A DNA stretch of 60,087 nucleotides from Serratia bockelmannii (GCF_008011855.1 NZ_VOUX01000026.1:1-60087), one strand, 5' to 3'; positions 18,662 through 29,827 are shown, counted from the stretch's first letter. Notes: a model not told the origin generated them from the letters alone. A program made the numbers and translations.

Positions 18662-19273
18662 CTAAAGCTCCCGTGGTCGAATCAAATAAGCACAATGTCG
18701 TGAGCCGGAAATGGCGTGCGCGGTGCGCTCTACCCGGTAGTCGTTGCCGAACAGGCGATGAAACAGCTGCAGTTCGGAATTGCACAGGCTGCTGCAGTTG
18801 GAACCGGCCACGCCGATCGGACAGTGGTTTTCCACCAGTAGCGCACCGTGCGGATGGTCGAGCAATTCTGCCATGTAACCGTCGTGTTGCCGCAGACGCA
18901 CCAGGCGGGTTAACCGGTCCTGATGGCTGCGTTCGGCGGACAGCTCTTCGGTGTAACGCAGATAAAGCTGCTCTTCGCGCGCGCTGAGCAACGGTTCCAC
19001 GCCGGCGCCGCCAAACAGCTGCAGCGCGGATGCCCGCAGCCGCTCCTGATCGGCGGCCACATAGGCGTGCCCCCGTTCGGTCAGCGACCAGTAGCGCGTC
19101 GGGCGGCCGACCTTGCTGCGCGCTTCTTCGTAACAAACCAACTCACGTTTTTCCAGGGATTGCAGATGTTGTCGGATGCCCATCGGCGTGATGTCCAGAC
19201 GCTCCGCCAGCATTTTGGCCGAGTGCGGGCCGAGAGCCTTTAACTGCAATAAAATCAGCTCAGGTGTTTTCAT
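18662..19273 (-). CDS. Winged-helix regulator with C-terminal cysteine cluster (SufR-like)
   Basis: A 203-residue transcription factor of the COG2345 type. The N-terminal winged helix (about 1-72) has AKMLAERLDITPMGIRQHLQSLE as the helix-turn-helix and KVGRPTRYWSLTERG as the wing. The C-terminal part has cysteines at 151, 160, 164 and 194 around HCPIGVAGSNC. The first and third are 12 residues apart, as in the CX12C of the cyanobacterial Fe-S repressor SufR. This makes an iron-sulfur sensor likely, though cluster binding is inferred. It is the first gene of an operon with fpr and has a palindrome just upstream. It is not present at this locus in E. coli. Confidence 0.85.
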   Translation of the reverse strand: MKTPELILLQLKALGPHSAKMLAERLDITPMGIRQHLQSLEKRELVCYEEARSKVGRPTRYWSLTERGHAYVAADQERLRASALQLFGGAGVEPLLSAREEQLYLRYTEELSAERSHQDRLTRLVRLRQHDGYMAELLDHPHGALLVENHCPIGVAGSNCSSLCNSELQLFHRLFGNDYRVERTAHAISGSRHCAYLIRPREL

Positions 19274-19292
19274 GAACCAAATCCCTATGGTG

Positions 19293-19324
19293 TTATTTTA
19301 TTTCAAGTTGATGAAAATAATTAT
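19293..19324. promoter_or_regulatory. Imperfect palindrome before the regulator-fpr operon
   Basis: TTTCA (19301-19305) and TGAAA (19312-19316) lie symmetrically within a longer AT-rich inverted repeat centred near 19308, about 35 bases upstream of the regulator start. Position and symmetry suit an autoregulatory operator; the binding protein is inferred. Confidence 0.45.
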
Positions 19325-19570
19325 CGATTAAATGCTAAAGCCCGGCTACTGCAAGGGCGCTATTTTTAACTCCAAAGCGTTAGACGTACAGTTTAATTTA
19401 CGAGCCTGGTCGGGTTTGCTGCCAGTGTGACCTGGATCAATATCTGCCTGAAACTCGCTAAAAAAATCAGATTTGATTAGTTTATGCCGCCATAGAGGGC
19501 TGCTCGCCGTTCTGGCTGCTGCAACGGCCATACCGGGACGCTGTGACGAGTTGAAACGTTAACGAAGATA
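19325..19570. other. Divergent intergenic region regulator / emrD
   Basis: A non-coding stretch between the regulator and emrD. It must hold the emrD promoter. Apart from the palindrome near the regulator I see no convincing operator, terminator or small gene. Confidence 0.4.
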
Positions 19571-20755
19571 ATGAGAAAACTAGAGAATTTTCACCTGCTG
19601 GTGATGCTTATCCTGTTGGTTGCCGTCGGCCAGATGGCGCAAACCATTTATGTTCCCGTGATTGCTGATATCGCCCACGATCTGTCGGTTCGTACCGGCG
19701 CCGTGCAACGGGTGATGGCGGCGTATCTGCTAACCTACGGTTTCTCCCAGCTGATTTACGGGCCAATATCGGATCGTATTGGGCGTCGTCCGGTGATCCT
19801 GACGGGTATGATGATCTTCCTGGTTGGCGCGCTGGGCGCGTTGCTGTCCACCAACCTGACGATGCTGGTCGCCGCCAGCGCCATCCAGGGGATGGGCACC
19901 GGTGTGGCGGGCGTGATGGCGCGCACCATGCCGCGCGATCTGTATGCCGGCACCGCGCTGCGCTATGCCAACAGCCTGCTGAACATGGGGATTTTGGTCA
20001 GCCCGCTGCTGGCGCCGGTGATCGGCGGCGCGCTGGCGATGGTGTTCGGCTGGCGCGCCTGTTACGCCTTCCTGCTGGCGCTGTGCGCCTGCGTCGCCTT
20101 CGCGATGTTCCGTTGGTTGCCGGAAACCCGCCCGGTGCAAACTGAAAAACGCCGCATGCTGGCCAGTTTCCGCCAGCTGCTGAGCGACAGCACCTTCAGT
20201 TGCTATCTGGTGATGCTGATCGGCGCGCTGGCGGGGATTGCGGTATTTGAAGCCAGCTGCGGCGTGTTGATGGGTGGCGTGTTGGGGCTGAGCGGCCTGA
20301 CCGTCAGCATCCTGTTCATTCTGCCGATCCCGGCGGCGTTTTTCGGCGCCTGGTACGCCGGGCGTGACGGCAAGACCTTCCACACGCTGATGTGGCATTC
20401 GGTGATTAGCTGCCTGCTGGCGGGGGCGATGATGTGGATCCCGGGCTGGTTCGGCGTGATGAACATCTGGACGCTGATCGTGCCGGCCGCGCTGTTCTTC
20501 TTCGGCGCCGGCATGCTGTTCCCGCTGGCGACCACCGGGGCGATGGAGCCGTTCCCTTACCTGGCCGGCGCAGCGGGCGCGCTGGTGGGCGGCATGCAGA
20601 ATATGGGATCGGGGCTCGCGACCTGGCTTTCCGCCATGCTGCCGCAAACCGGGCAGTTTAGCCTAGGATTGCTGATGTTCGCGATGGCGCTGCTGATCCT
20701 GCTGTGCTGGTGGCCGCTGTCCAACCGGATGCAACATCAGGGGCATACCGCATAA
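19571..20755 (+). CDS. emrD: Multidrug efflux MFS transporter EmrD
   Basis: A proton-driven exporter of the DHA1 family with 12 membrane helices, 394 residues. The opening AVGQMAQTIYVPVIADIAHDL, the MFS motif A region YGPISDRIGRRPVIL, and GMGTGVAGVMARTMPRDLY with NMGILVSPLLAPVIGG (motif C-like) match E. coli EmrD closely. Substrates there are amphipathic compounds such as uncouplers and detergents. It stands as a single gene between the divergent regulator-fpr operon and the TehA-like gene. In E. coli emrD lies elsewhere. Confidence 0.93.
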   Translation: MRKLENFHLLVMLILLVAVGQMAQTIYVPVIADIAHDLSVRTGAVQRVMAAYLLTYGFSQLIYGPISDRIGRRPVILTGMMIFLVGALGALLSTNLTMLVAASAIQGMGTGVAGVMARTMPRDLYAGTALRYANSLLNMGILVSPLLAPVIGGALAMVFGWRACYAFLLALCACVAFAMFRWLPETRPVQTEKRRMLASFRQLLSDSTFSCYLVMLIGALAGIAVFEASCGVLMGGVLGLSGLTVSILFILPIPAAFFGAWYAGRDGKTFHTLMWHSVISCLLAGAMMWIPGWFGVMNIWTLIVPAALFFFGAGMLFPLATTGAMEPFPYLAGAAGALVGGMQNMGSGLATWLSAMLPQTGQFSLGLLMFAMALLILLCWWPLSNRMQHQGHTA

Positions 20756-20767
20756 CGCCCTTCCCGA

Positions 20768-20820
20768 GCCGGCGCTGACCTTAGTCCTGCAAGACGGCTA
20801 AGGTCATGCCGCCGGTTTTG
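20768..20820 (+). terminator. Long hairpin after emrD
   Basis: TGACCTTAG (20776-20784) pairs with CTAAGGTCA (20798-20806), extended by GCCGGC/GCCGG outside, and is followed by TTTTG. It probably ends the emrD transcript. Confidence 0.6.
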
Positions 20821-20890
20821 ACCCAGGTTATTACTGCGCTGTGGCGATCGGTATACACTTTACCGACAGTGTTTTTCCGGGTTATTCGCT

Positions 20891-21865
20891 ATGTCATCAC
20901 TGCAGTTCATTCAACGTGTTCCCGTCGGCTTCTTTGGGATGGTTCTGGGGGTTTTCGGCCTCGGCAGCGCCTGGCGATACGCCGCCACGCTCGGCTATGG
21001 CCCCGGCTGGCTGGGCGAGTCGCTCATCTTTCTCGGCAGCGCCATCTGGCTGACGCTGGCGCTGATCTATCTCTGCCGTTGCCTGATAGACTCACGCGCG
21101 GTGCGTGACGAGTTTCGCAGCAATACTCAGTTCAGCTTTATCAGCCTGCTTCCGGCGGGCGGCGTGCTGGTGTCCATCGGCCTGCATCCCTACAGCCTGC
21201 CGCTGGCGAATGGGCTGATGGTCGCGGGCTCCGTCGGCCAGCTCATCTTCTCGGCTTGGCGCTGCGCGCCATTGTGGCGCGGCGAGTTCGCGTCGGAGGC
21301 CACGACGCCGGGATTTTACTTGCCGACGGTGGCCGCTAACTTTATCTGCGCGATGGCGTTTGGCACCTCCGGCCACCCTGATATCGGCATGATGTTTCTT
21401 GGCGCCGGTTTGATTTCATGGCTGACCCTCGAACCCGCCATCATCCACCGTCTACGCACAAAGGCCGCGCTGCCGGCCGCCGGCCGCGGCGTTATCGGCA
21501 TCCAGCTGGCTCCGGCCTTTGTCGCCTGCTACGCGTGGTTATGCGTCAATGGCAACGACTTCGATACGTTCGCCTTAATCCTGTTGGGCTACGGCCTGCT
21601 GCAGCTGTTTTTTATGTCCCGGTTGGTGCGTTGGTTTTTTGCCGGTGGCTTCAGCCCGGGCATGTGGGCTTTCTCGTTCGGCTTATCGGCGATGGCAAAC
21701 GCGTCGCTGCGGTTGCTGCAGAGCCAGCGCGGGGAGGAGATGCAAGTGCTGGCCTGGGGGCTGTTCGCGTTGGCCAACCTGCTGCTCATCGGTCTGATGG
21801 CGAAGACGCTGTGGCTGTTGTTGCGCGGAAAACTGCTGCCCGCCAAAACGCCGGTGGCGGGATGA
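20891..21865 (+). CDS. TehA-like (TDT family) membrane channel/transporter
   Basis: A 324-residue integral membrane protein with about ten hydrophobic helices and short loops. The start FIQRVPVGFFGMVLGVFGLGSAWR is typical of the tellurite-resistance/dicarboxylate transporter (TDT) family that includes TehA and the plant SLAC1 anion channel. A phenylalanine-bearing pore helix and the AFGTSGHPDIGMMFLGAG segment support the family call. There is no adjacent tehB methyltransferase, so a tellurite role is not implied. It lies between emrD and glpX and is convergent with glpX. Confidence 0.82.
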   Translation: MSSLQFIQRVPVGFFGMVLGVFGLGSAWRYAATLGYGPGWLGESLIFLGSAIWLTLALIYLCRCLIDSRAVRDEFRSNTQFSFISLLPAGGVLVSIGLHPYSLPLANGLMVAGSVGQLIFSAWRCAPLWRGEFASEATTPGFYLPTVAANFICAMAFGTSGHPDIGMMFLGAGLISWLTLEPAIIHRLRTKAALPAAGRGVIGIQLAPAFVACYAWLCVNGNDFDTFALILLGYGLLQLFFMSRLVRWFFAGGFSPGMWAFSFGLSAMANASLRLLQSQRGEEMQVLAWGLFALANLLLIGLMAKTLWLLLRGKLLPAKTPVAG

Positions 21866-21867
21866 AC

Positions 21868-21893
21868 CCGCCCTCAGCGGCGGCTGGGGGCGG
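21868..21893. terminator. GC-rich hairpin between the TehA-like gene and glpX
   Basis: CCGCCCTCAGC pairs with GCTGGGGGCGG around a GGCG loop. It lies between convergent genes. It lacks a clean T-run, so it may act in a rho-assisted way. Confidence 0.5.
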
Positions 21894-21905
21894 TCTCTTA
21901 CCGGC

Positions 21906-22916
21906 TTACAGCAAAAACTCGTGCAGCGCCGGGTCTTTGCGATCCAGATAGTGGGTTGAACGGATGCGGCGGATGGTGCGCGACTTGCCGCGGATCAGCA
22001 GGGTTTCGGTTGTGGCCATGTTGCCCTGGCGGCTGATGCCCTCCAGCAGATCGCCCTTGGTGATGCCGGTGGCGGAGAAGATCACGTTGTCGTTGCGCGC
22101 CATCTGATCCAGACGCAGCGCCTGACCGGCTTCGATACCCATTTCCCGGCAGCGCGCCAGCTCCTGTTCGCCGATGCGGCGGTTTTCGGCGCTGTCGCCT
22201 TTCACCTTATGGCGCGGCAGCAAACGCGCCTGCATGTCGCCGTCCAGCGCGCGGATCACTGCGGCTGAGATCACCCCTTCCGGCGCGCCGCCGATGCCGT
22301 ACATCACATCGACCTCGCTTTCCGGCATGCAGGTGAGAATGGAGGCCGCCACGTCGCCGTCAGGAATGGCGAATACCCGCACGCCCAGCTGCTGCATCTG
22401 CGCGATGACGCCGTCGTGGCGCGGTTTGGCCAACACGATGACCGTCAGCTGTGACAGCGGTTTGCTCAGCCGCGCGGCGACGTTCCGCAGGTTCTCCGCC
22501 AGCGGCAGATTGAGATCGATGGCGCCGCGCGCCGCCGGGCCGACCACCAGCTTCTCCATGTACATGTCCGGCGCGTGCAGGAAGGTGCCGCGATCGCCCA
22601 CCGCCAAGACCGCCAGCGCATTGGACTGGCCCATGGCGGTCATGCGGGTGCCTTCGATCGGATCAACAGCGATGTCGACCGCGTCGCCCTGGCCGCTGCC
22701 GACCTGTTCGCCGATATACAGCATCGGCGCTTCGTCGATCTCGCCTTCGCCGATCACGATGCGCCCATCGATGTCCACTTTGTTGAGCATGATGCGCATG
22801 GCGTGGACCGCCGCACCGTCGGCGGCGTTCTTGTCGCCGCGTCCCAGCCATTTGTAGCCCGCCAGCGCAGCGGCTTCGGTAACGCGGGAAAATTCGATGG
22901 CTAATTCACGTTTCAT
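21906..22916 (-). CDS. glpX: Fructose-1,6-bisphosphatase, class II
   Basis: Hydrolyses fructose 1,6-bisphosphate during growth on glycerol and other gluconeogenic substrates. It has 336 residues, equal to E. coli GlpX. Metal/phosphatase motifs IVIGEGEIDEAPMLYIGE and IAVDPIEGTRM are present, followed by MYGIGGAPEGVISAAVIRALDG. The true start is the ATG at 22916 (MKRELAIEFSRVTEAAAL); the frame is open far upstream. A strong terminator-like hairpin stands between it and glpK, so it may depend on read-through or its own promoter. Confidence 0.97.
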   Translation of the reverse strand: MKRELAIEFSRVTEAAALAGYKWLGRGDKNAADGAAVHAMRIMLNKVDIDGRIVIGEGEIDEAPMLYIGEQVGSGQGDAVDIAVDPIEGTRMTAMGQSNALAVLAVGDRGTFLHAPDMYMEKLVVGPAARGAIDLNLPLAENLRNVAARLSKPLSQLTVIVLAKPRHDGVIAQMQQLGVRVFAIPDGDVAASILTCMPESEVDVMYGIGGAPEGVISAAVIRALDGDMQARLLPRHKVKGDSAENRRIGEQELARCREMGIEAGQALRLDQMARNDNVIFSATGITKGDLLEGISRQGNMATTETLLIRGKSRTIRRIRSTHYLDRKDPALHEFLL

Positions 22917-22990
22917 GGCAAACCTGTCTGTGAGAAAGGGAAGAAAATATCGGCAAAGTCTATCACAGCGCGGCGCCGGCGGGGCGGGGC

Positions 22991-23018
22991 AAAAAAAAGC
23001 GCCGCCCGCAGGCAGCGC
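22991..23018 (-). terminator. Rho-independent terminator between glpK and glpX
   Basis: On the minus strand GCGCTGCC, loop TGCG and GGCGGCGC form an eight-pair stem followed by eight T residues. It lies 29 bases beyond the glpK stop. By appearance it is a full intrinsic terminator inside what is a glpFKX operon in E. coli. Confidence 0.85.
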
Positions 23019-23046
23019 AATTTGGGGGGTAACGGCAAGGCTGGGT

Positions 23047-24597
<1,551 letters not shown>

Positions 24598-25443
24598 TCA
24601 CGCTTTGCGCTGCTGGGTCTTGGCGTCGGGCTCTTCTTCCGTCACGCAGACGTCGCACGGCAGGTGGCGGCCAATCAGCGCGCGGTAACCGAAAGCGCCC
24701 AGGCCACAGCCGACGATAGGAGCGAAGATCGGCACCAGGAAGTATGGGATGTCGCGTGCGCCGGTGAAGGCGACTTTGCCCCAGCCGGCCAGGTAGGCGA
24801 ACAGTTTCGGGCCGAAGTCACGCGCCGGGTTCAACGCAAAGCCGGTCAATGGTCCCATGGAGGCGCCGATCACGGCAATCAGAATACCGATCAGCAGCGG
24901 TGCCAGCGGGCCGCGCGGGATGCCGTTGCCGTCGTCGGTCAGCGCCAGGATCAGGCACATCAGGATTGCCGCGATCACCATTTCTACCAGGAAGGCCTGG
25001 CCGACGGAGATGTGCGCGTTAGGGTAAGTCGAGAAGATGCTGGCCAGTTCGAGGCTTTCGTTGCTGCCGCGCACCATGTGGTGAGCCGCTTCGAAGTCGA
25101 AGAACAGGTTGTAGTACAGCCCATAGACCAGGGCAGCGGCGCAGAAGGCGCCGGCGATCTGCGCAATGATGTAAGGCACCACTTTGCGCCCGTCGAAGCA
25201 GGCGAACAGCCACAGGGCGAGGGTGACCGCCGGGTTGAGATGCGCGCCGGAAATGGCGGCGGTCAGATAGATGGCCATGGCGACGCCGAGGCCCCAAATG
25301 ATGCTGATTTCCCACTGGCCGAAGCTGGCGCCCGCCAGTTTCAGTGCGGCAACGCAGCCTACGCCAAAGAAGATCAGCAGCGCCGTGCCGAGGAACTCGG
25401 CGATGCACTGGCCTTTTAATGTCGGACTGGTGGTTTGGCTCAT
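24598..25443 (-). CDS. glpF: Glycerol uptake facilitator (aquaglyceroporin)
   Basis: An inner-membrane channel for glycerol, 281 residues with six membrane helices and two half-helices. Both NPA motifs are present (AHLNPAVTLAL and FALNPARDFGP), the second followed by the arginine that forms the selectivity filter with the W/F of aquaglyceroporins. The ATG at 25443 gives MSQTTSPTLKGQ, matching E. coli. It is the first gene of glpFK, with a GlpR operator and CRP-like site upstream. Confidence 0.97.
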   Translation of the reverse strand: MSQTTSPTLKGQCIAEFLGTALLIFFGVGCVAALKLAGASFGQWEISIIWGLGVAMAIYLTAAISGAHLNPAVTLALWLFACFDGRKVVPYIIAQIAGAFCAAALVYGLYYNLFFDFEAAHHMVRGSNESLELASIFSTYPNAHISVGQAFLVEMVIAAILMCLILALTDDGNGIPRGPLAPLLIGILIAVIGASMGPLTGFALNPARDFGPKLFAYLAGWGKVAFTGARDIPYFLVPIFAPIVGCGLGAFGYRALIGRHLPCDVCVTEEEPDAKTQQRKA

Positions 25444-25967
25444 AATGTTGGTGTCCTGCAAAACGGCGGTTGTTGGTTTATAGGCTCAGTTGGGTAGAGA
25501 TCCGGCCTATGGGCACAGTTTTTTTCATCTCGTCCAATTATTGAATGAGGACGTGATGTAAATTTATCGTTAACGAACATAAACGAGAAATAGCGAAATC
25601 AAAATGTGTGTGGCGCGTCATAAAATTGAGCGATTTCGCGTCGTTTAGTGTTCTTTCTGAGCCATAAAAGTGTGATCTGACCAGTGGTTTGGTGAGGGCT
25701 GTTAACAACTCGCGGCGATGATGGTGGGGATTTTCAGTTTTTACTGATGGTGAGGGCAGGAAAATTGCAACAGACTGCGCGATGATCCGGTATGTTGCTA
25801 GACAGGCGGAGACTGGCTACTTACAATCGTTTTTAACGAATCGAGACTGGCGCGCCTTCCGTAACGGCGCGCGTCACTGAGCGCGATGCAATATTCGCAG
25901 TAGCTGCAGCCGACGTTGCGGCCGCTACCTATAGATGTACGCCTTGCTATCATGAGGGGACTGAAGC
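25444..25967. promoter_or_regulatory. glpF / zapB divergent control region
   Basis: A 524-base stretch without a gene. Around 25562-25581 the sequence TTATCGTTAACGAACATAA resembles the GlpR operator (CGAACAT half-site kept, the other half degenerate). TGTGT-GGCGCG-TCATA at 25607-25622 matches eight of ten CRP consensus positions. Both suit glycerol induction and catabolite control of glpFK. The right-hand part must hold the zapB promoter; nothing else is recognisable there. Confidence 0.6.
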
Positions 25968-26207
25968 ATGTCATTTGAAGTATTTGAGAAACTGGAAGCA
26001 AAAGTACAGCAGGCGATTGATACCATCACCTTGTTGCAGATGGAAATTGAAGAGCTGAAAGACAAAAACAACTCTCTGTCGCAGGAAGTTCAGGCTGCCT
26101 CCGGCAACCACGAAGCGCTGGTGCGCGAAAACCAACAGCTGAAAGAAGAACAGCACGTATGGCAAGATCGCCTGCGCGCGCTGCTGGGCAAAATGGAAGA
26201 GGTCTGA
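25968..26207 (+). CDS. zapB: Cell-division protein ZapB
   Basis: A 79-residue coiled-coil protein that crosslinks ZapA and FtsZ filaments at midcell and links the ring to MatP. The whole sequence is a heptad coiled coil ([26 protein letters not shown] and on) ending LLGKMEEV. It is a single gene, divergent from glpF and convergent with rraA. GAGGGG precedes the ATG. Confidence 0.95.
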   Translation: MSFEVFEKLEAKVQQAIDTITLLQMEIEELKDKNNSLSQEVQAASGNHEALVRENQQLKEEQHVWQDRLRALLGKMEEV

Positions 26208-26229
26208 TTCCTCACGCCATGCAGCAACG

Positions 26230-26255
26230 AAAAGGGCGCCTCAGGCGCCCTTTTT
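26230..26255. terminator. Bidirectional terminator zapB / rraA
   Basis: AAAAGGGCGCC, a TCA loop, and GGCGCCCTTTTT form a symmetric hairpin with A- and T-runs for both directions. Confidence 0.9.
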
Positions 26256-26267
26256 CATGTCCGAAAA

Positions 26268-26759
<492 letters not shown>

Positions 26760-26828
26760 TTACGTCTGTTTGCCGCAGGAATGTTCAGTATATCCCTTTA
26801 TTCGCCCTGTTGGCAAAATCATCAGTTT

Positions 26829-27746
26829 TTAACTGAGCGCCACGCCGATGGCGAACAGCAGGTTGGCCAGCAACGCCGCCTTGACCATGTGCTCCAGCAT
26901 CGGCCGCATGCCGACCGGCGTCGGATCGCGCAGCACGCGCAGGCCGTGGCGCACCAGCAGCGGGATCGCCAGCACGAACAGCCAACCCCACGGACTGTGG
27001 AGGTTGAACAGCGTAAACAGCGCGAAACACAGCACCGCGCCGCCGAGCAGCAGGGCATGGTAAATGCGCGCCTTGTGCGGGCCGAGACGCACCGCCAGCG
27101 TATTCTTGCCGTTTTCGCGATCGCTCTCGATATCGCGCAGATTGTTGATGTTAAGCACCGCCGTCGCCAGCAGGCCGCAGGCGGTGGCCGGCAGCATCAC
27201 GACGCTGTCGAAGGTGTGCGTTTGCAAATAGTAGGTGCCGGCCACGCTCAGCCAGCCGAAGAACACCAGCACCGAGATGTCGCCCAGCCCCAAATACCCG
27301 TAGGGTTTGTTGCCGACGGTGTAAGTGATCGCCGCCACGATAGACAGCCCGCCCAGCACCAGGAAGCCCACCACGTCGCTGGGTTGCTCGCAGGCGACGG
27401 CGATCAGCGAACAGCCGGCGAGGGCGATCAGCACCACCGTCACCACCAGCGCCCGCTTCATCTGCGCCTGGGTGATCATGCCTTTTTGCATGCCGCGCAA
27501 TGGCCCGATGCGATCTTCTTTGTCGCTGCCTTTGACCGCATCGCCGTAGTCGTTCGCCAGGTTGGAGAGGATCTGCAGCAGACCGGCGGTCAACAGCGCC
27601 AGCAGCGCCACTTCAGGTTTCAGGCTGCCGTGCCAGGCGGCGATCGCCGAGCCGACCACGATGGAGGCAAAGGCCAACGGCAGGGTGCGGGGGCGTAGAC
27701 TTTCCAGCCAGGCGGAAATCGGGGTGGTGGAGGTTGATGAGCTCAT
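26829..27746 (-). CDS. menA: 1,4-dihydroxy-2-naphthoate polyprenyltransferase
   Basis: An integral membrane prenyltransferase that attaches the polyprenyl chain in menaquinone (vitamin K2) synthesis. It has 305 residues and about eight or nine helices. The aspartate-rich motif NDYGDAVKGSDKEDRIGP binds Mg-diphosphate; a second acidic region is NNLRDIESDRENGKNTLAVRLG. It lies downstream of hslU across a hairpin and upstream of rraA, as in E. coli. Confidence 0.97.
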   Translation of the reverse strand: MSSSTSTTPISAWLESLRPRTLPLAFASIVVGSAIAAWHGSLKPEVALLALLTAGLLQILSNLANDYGDAVKGSDKEDRIGPLRGMQKGMITQAQMKRALVVTVVLIALAGCSLIAVACEQPSDVVGFLVLGGLSIVAAITYTVGNKPYGYLGLGDISVLVFFGWLSVAGTYYLQTHTFDSVVMLPATACGLLATAVLNINNLRDIESDRENGKNTLAVRLGPHKARIYHALLLGGAVLCFALFTLFNLHSPWGWLFVLAIPLLVRHGLRVLRDPTPVGMRPMLEHMVKAALLANLLFAIGVALS

Positions 27747-27789
27747 GTTTCGCTTCTGTCAGTAAGTTGCGGTGTCCGTTAGAAATAAT

Positions 27790-27812
27790 TGTGGGAGGCA
27801 ATGCCTCCCACA
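27790..27812 (-). terminator. Palindromic hairpin between hslU and menA
   Basis: TGTGGGAGGCA and TGCCTCCCACA are a perfect 11-base inverted repeat around a single base. It lies 31 bases beyond the hslU stop. The following AATTATTT is only weakly T-rich on the minus strand, so termination may be partial. Confidence 0.6.
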
Positions 27813-27842
27813 CAGATGACTGACAAGACAATGATTGAGCGA

Positions 27843-29177
27843 TTATAGGATAAAACGACTCAAATCTTCATCCGCCACCAGTTCATCCAGATGACTGCGC
27901 ACGTAATCCGCATCAATTGTAATGGATTGGCCATTAATTTCACTCGCATCGTAGGAAATATCTTCCATCAGACGCTCCAGCACGGTGTGCAGACGACGCG
28001 CGCCGATGTTCTCGGTGCTTTCGTTGACCTGCCACGCGGCTTCGGCGATGCGGCGGATGCCGTCGGCGGTGAACTCGATATTGACGCCTTCGGTGCCCAT
28101 CAGCGCTTTGTACTGTTCGGTCAGCGATGCGCTCGGCTCGGTCAGGATGCGCTCGAAGTCTTCGGTAGTCAGCGCCTGCAGCTCAACGCGGATCGGCAGA
28201 CGGCCCTGTAGTTCTGGGATCAGATCCGACGGGTTGGCGGTCTGGAACGCACCGGAAGCGATGAACAGGATGTGGTCGGTCTTCACCATACCGTGCTTGG
28301 TGGATACGGTGCAGCCTTCCACCAGCGGCAGCAGATCGCGTTGCACGCCTTCGCGCGAGACGTCCGGGCCGGAGCTCTGGCCGCCGCGCTTACAGATTTT
28401 GTCGATCTCATCGATAAATACGATGCCGTGCTGTTCAACCGCTTCGATCGCCTGCTCTTTCAGCTCTTCCGGGTTCACCAGCTTGGCGGCTTCTTCTTCC
28501 ACCAGCAGCTTGAAGGCTTCTTTGATCTTCACCTTGCGCGGTTTTTGCTTCTGGCCGCCGAGGTTCTGGAACATCGACTGCAGCTGGTTGGTCATCTCTT
28601 CCATGCCCGGAGGCGCCATGATTTCCACGCCCATTGGCGCGGCGGCCAGATCGATTTCGATCTCTTTGTCATCCAGCTGGCCTTCGCGCAGCTTCTTGCG
28701 GAATGCCTGGCGGGCGGCGGACGGCTCCTGATGCTCTTCCGGCTGGCCCCAGTTGTTCTTGGCCGGCGGGATCAGCACGTCGAGAATGCGCTCTTCGGCC
28801 AACTCTTCGGCACGGGTACGGTTTTTCTCGATCGACTGCATACGCACCATTTTGATGGCAGCATCGGTCAGATCGCGGATGATGGAATCCACTTCTTTGC
28901 CCACATAGCCCACTTCGGTGAACTTGGTGGCTTCAACCTTGATGAACGGCGCGTTGGCCAGCTTCGCCAGACGACGGGCGATTTCGGTTTTACCGACGCC
29001 GGTCGGGCCGATCATCAGAATGTTTTTCGGGGTCACTTCGTGGCGCAGCATCTCGTTGAGCTGCATCCGGCGCCAGCGGTTGCGCAGGGCAATGGCGACA
29101 GCGCGTTTGGCCTTGTTTTGGCCAATGATATAGCTGTCCAGTTCGCTGACGATCTCGCGCGGGGTCATTTCAGACAT
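27843..29177 (-). CDS. hslU: ATP-dependent protease ATPase subunit HslU
   Basis: AAA+ unfoldase that feeds proteins into HslV. It has 444 residues. The N-domain starts [20 protein letters not shown], Walker A is [16 protein letters not shown] (about residues 57-72), then a long I-domain, Walker [12 protein letters not shown], sensor motifs, and a C-terminus ending DLSRFIL that inserts into HslV. It follows hslV by 12 bases. It is heat-inducible through the promoter before hslV. Confidence 0.98.
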   Translation of the reverse strand: MSEMTPREIVSELDSYIIGQNKAKRAVAIALRNRWRRMQLNEMLRHEVTPKNILMIGPTGVGKTEIARRLAKLANAPFIKVEATKFTEVGYVGKEVDSIIRDLTDAAIKMVRMQSIEKNRTRAEELAEERILDVLIPPAKNNWGQPEEHQEPSAARQAFRKKLREGQLDDKEIEIDLAAAPMGVEIMAPPGMEEMTNQLQSMFQNLGGQKQKPRKVKIKEAFKLLVEEEAAKLVNPEELKEQAIEAVEQHGIVFIDEIDKICKRGGQSSGPDVSREGVQRDLLPLVEGCTVSTKHGMVKTDHILFIASGAFQTANPSDLIPELQGRLPIRVELQALTTEDFERILTEPSASLTEQYKALMGTEGVNIEFTADGIRRIAEAAWQVNESTENIGARRLHTVLERLMEDISYDASEINGQSITIDADYVRSHLDELVADEDLSRFIL

Positions 29178-29189
29178 GGTATTCGATCC

Positions 29190-29720
29190 TTACGCTTTGG
29201 AAGGCAATTCTTCAATGGTGTGGAAATGGTTGGTATAAATACAGATGTCACCGGCGATGTTGAGGGATTTCTCAACGATATCGCGGGCGCTCAGCTCGGT
29301 ATTTTCCAACATGGCGCGGGCGGCGGCCTGAGCGTACGGGCCGCCGGAACCGATGGCGATCAGATCGTTTTCCGGCTGCACCACATCGCCGTTGCCGGTG
29401 ATGATCAGCGAAGCGGTTTCATCAGCGACTGCCAGCAGCGCTTCGAGCTTGCGCAACATGCGGTCGGTGCGCCAATCTTTCGCCAGCTCCACGGCGGCTT
29501 TCACCAGGTGGCCCTGATGCATTTCCAGTTTGCGTTCAAACAGTTCAAACAGCGTGAAGGCGTCAGCGGTGCCACCGGCGAAACCGGCGATCACTTTGTC
29601 GTTATACAGGCGACGCACTTTCTTGACGTTACCCTTCATCACCGTATTACCCAGGGTTGCCTGGCCATCACCACCGATGACGACCTGGCCGTTGCGGCGT
29701 ACGCTTACAATTGTTGTCAC
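29190..29720 (-). CDS. hslV: ATP-dependent protease peptidase subunit HslV
   Basis: The proteasome-like threonine peptidase of the HslUV complex, a double hexamer. It has 176 residues. The nucleophile is the threonine exposed after removal of the initiator methionine ([20 protein letters not shown]), and [14 protein letters not shown] with [15 protein letters not shown] are family blocks. It is the first gene of hslVU and has a sigma-32 promoter upstream. Confidence 0.98.
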   Translation of the reverse strand: MTTIVSVRRNGQVVIGGDGQATLGNTVMKGNVKKVRRLYNDKVIAGFAGGTADAFTLFELFERKLEMHQGHLVKAAVELAKDWRTDRMLRKLEALLAVADETASLIITGNGDVVQPENDLIAIGSGGPYAQAAARAMLENTELSARDIVEKSLNIAGDICIYTNHFHTIEELPSKA

Positions 29721-29798
29721 GAGCAGACCCTCGTTAAAGACGGAAAGAAGTCCCCGCAGCGCCTGCTTTCGCAGACGCTACGAGGCATATTGAGAGTA

Positions 29799-29827
29799 TA
29801 GATGGGGGGGGATTGACGCTTTTCAAC
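29799..29827 (-). promoter_or_regulatory. Heat-shock (sigma-32) promoter of hslVU
   Basis: On the minus strand GTTGAAAA (29820-29827), 12 bases, and CCCCATCTA (29799-29807) match the sigma-32 consensus (CTTGAAA and CCCCATNTA). The -35 element overlaps the last codons of ftsN. Confidence 0.85.

Noticed and set aside
19382..19389. Single AGACGTAC resembling a met box before emrD
   Set aside because: MetJ needs at least two tandem boxes; flanking 8-mers do not match.
25671..25686. TGTGATCTGACCAGTG as a second CRP site in the glpF region
   Set aside because: Only the first half-site matches; the TCACA half is missing.
28272..29801. Long open frame antisense to hslU and hslV
   Set aside because: It lies wholly opposite two certain genes and its composition is the usual histidine/arginine/leucine shadow of high-GC coding DNA.
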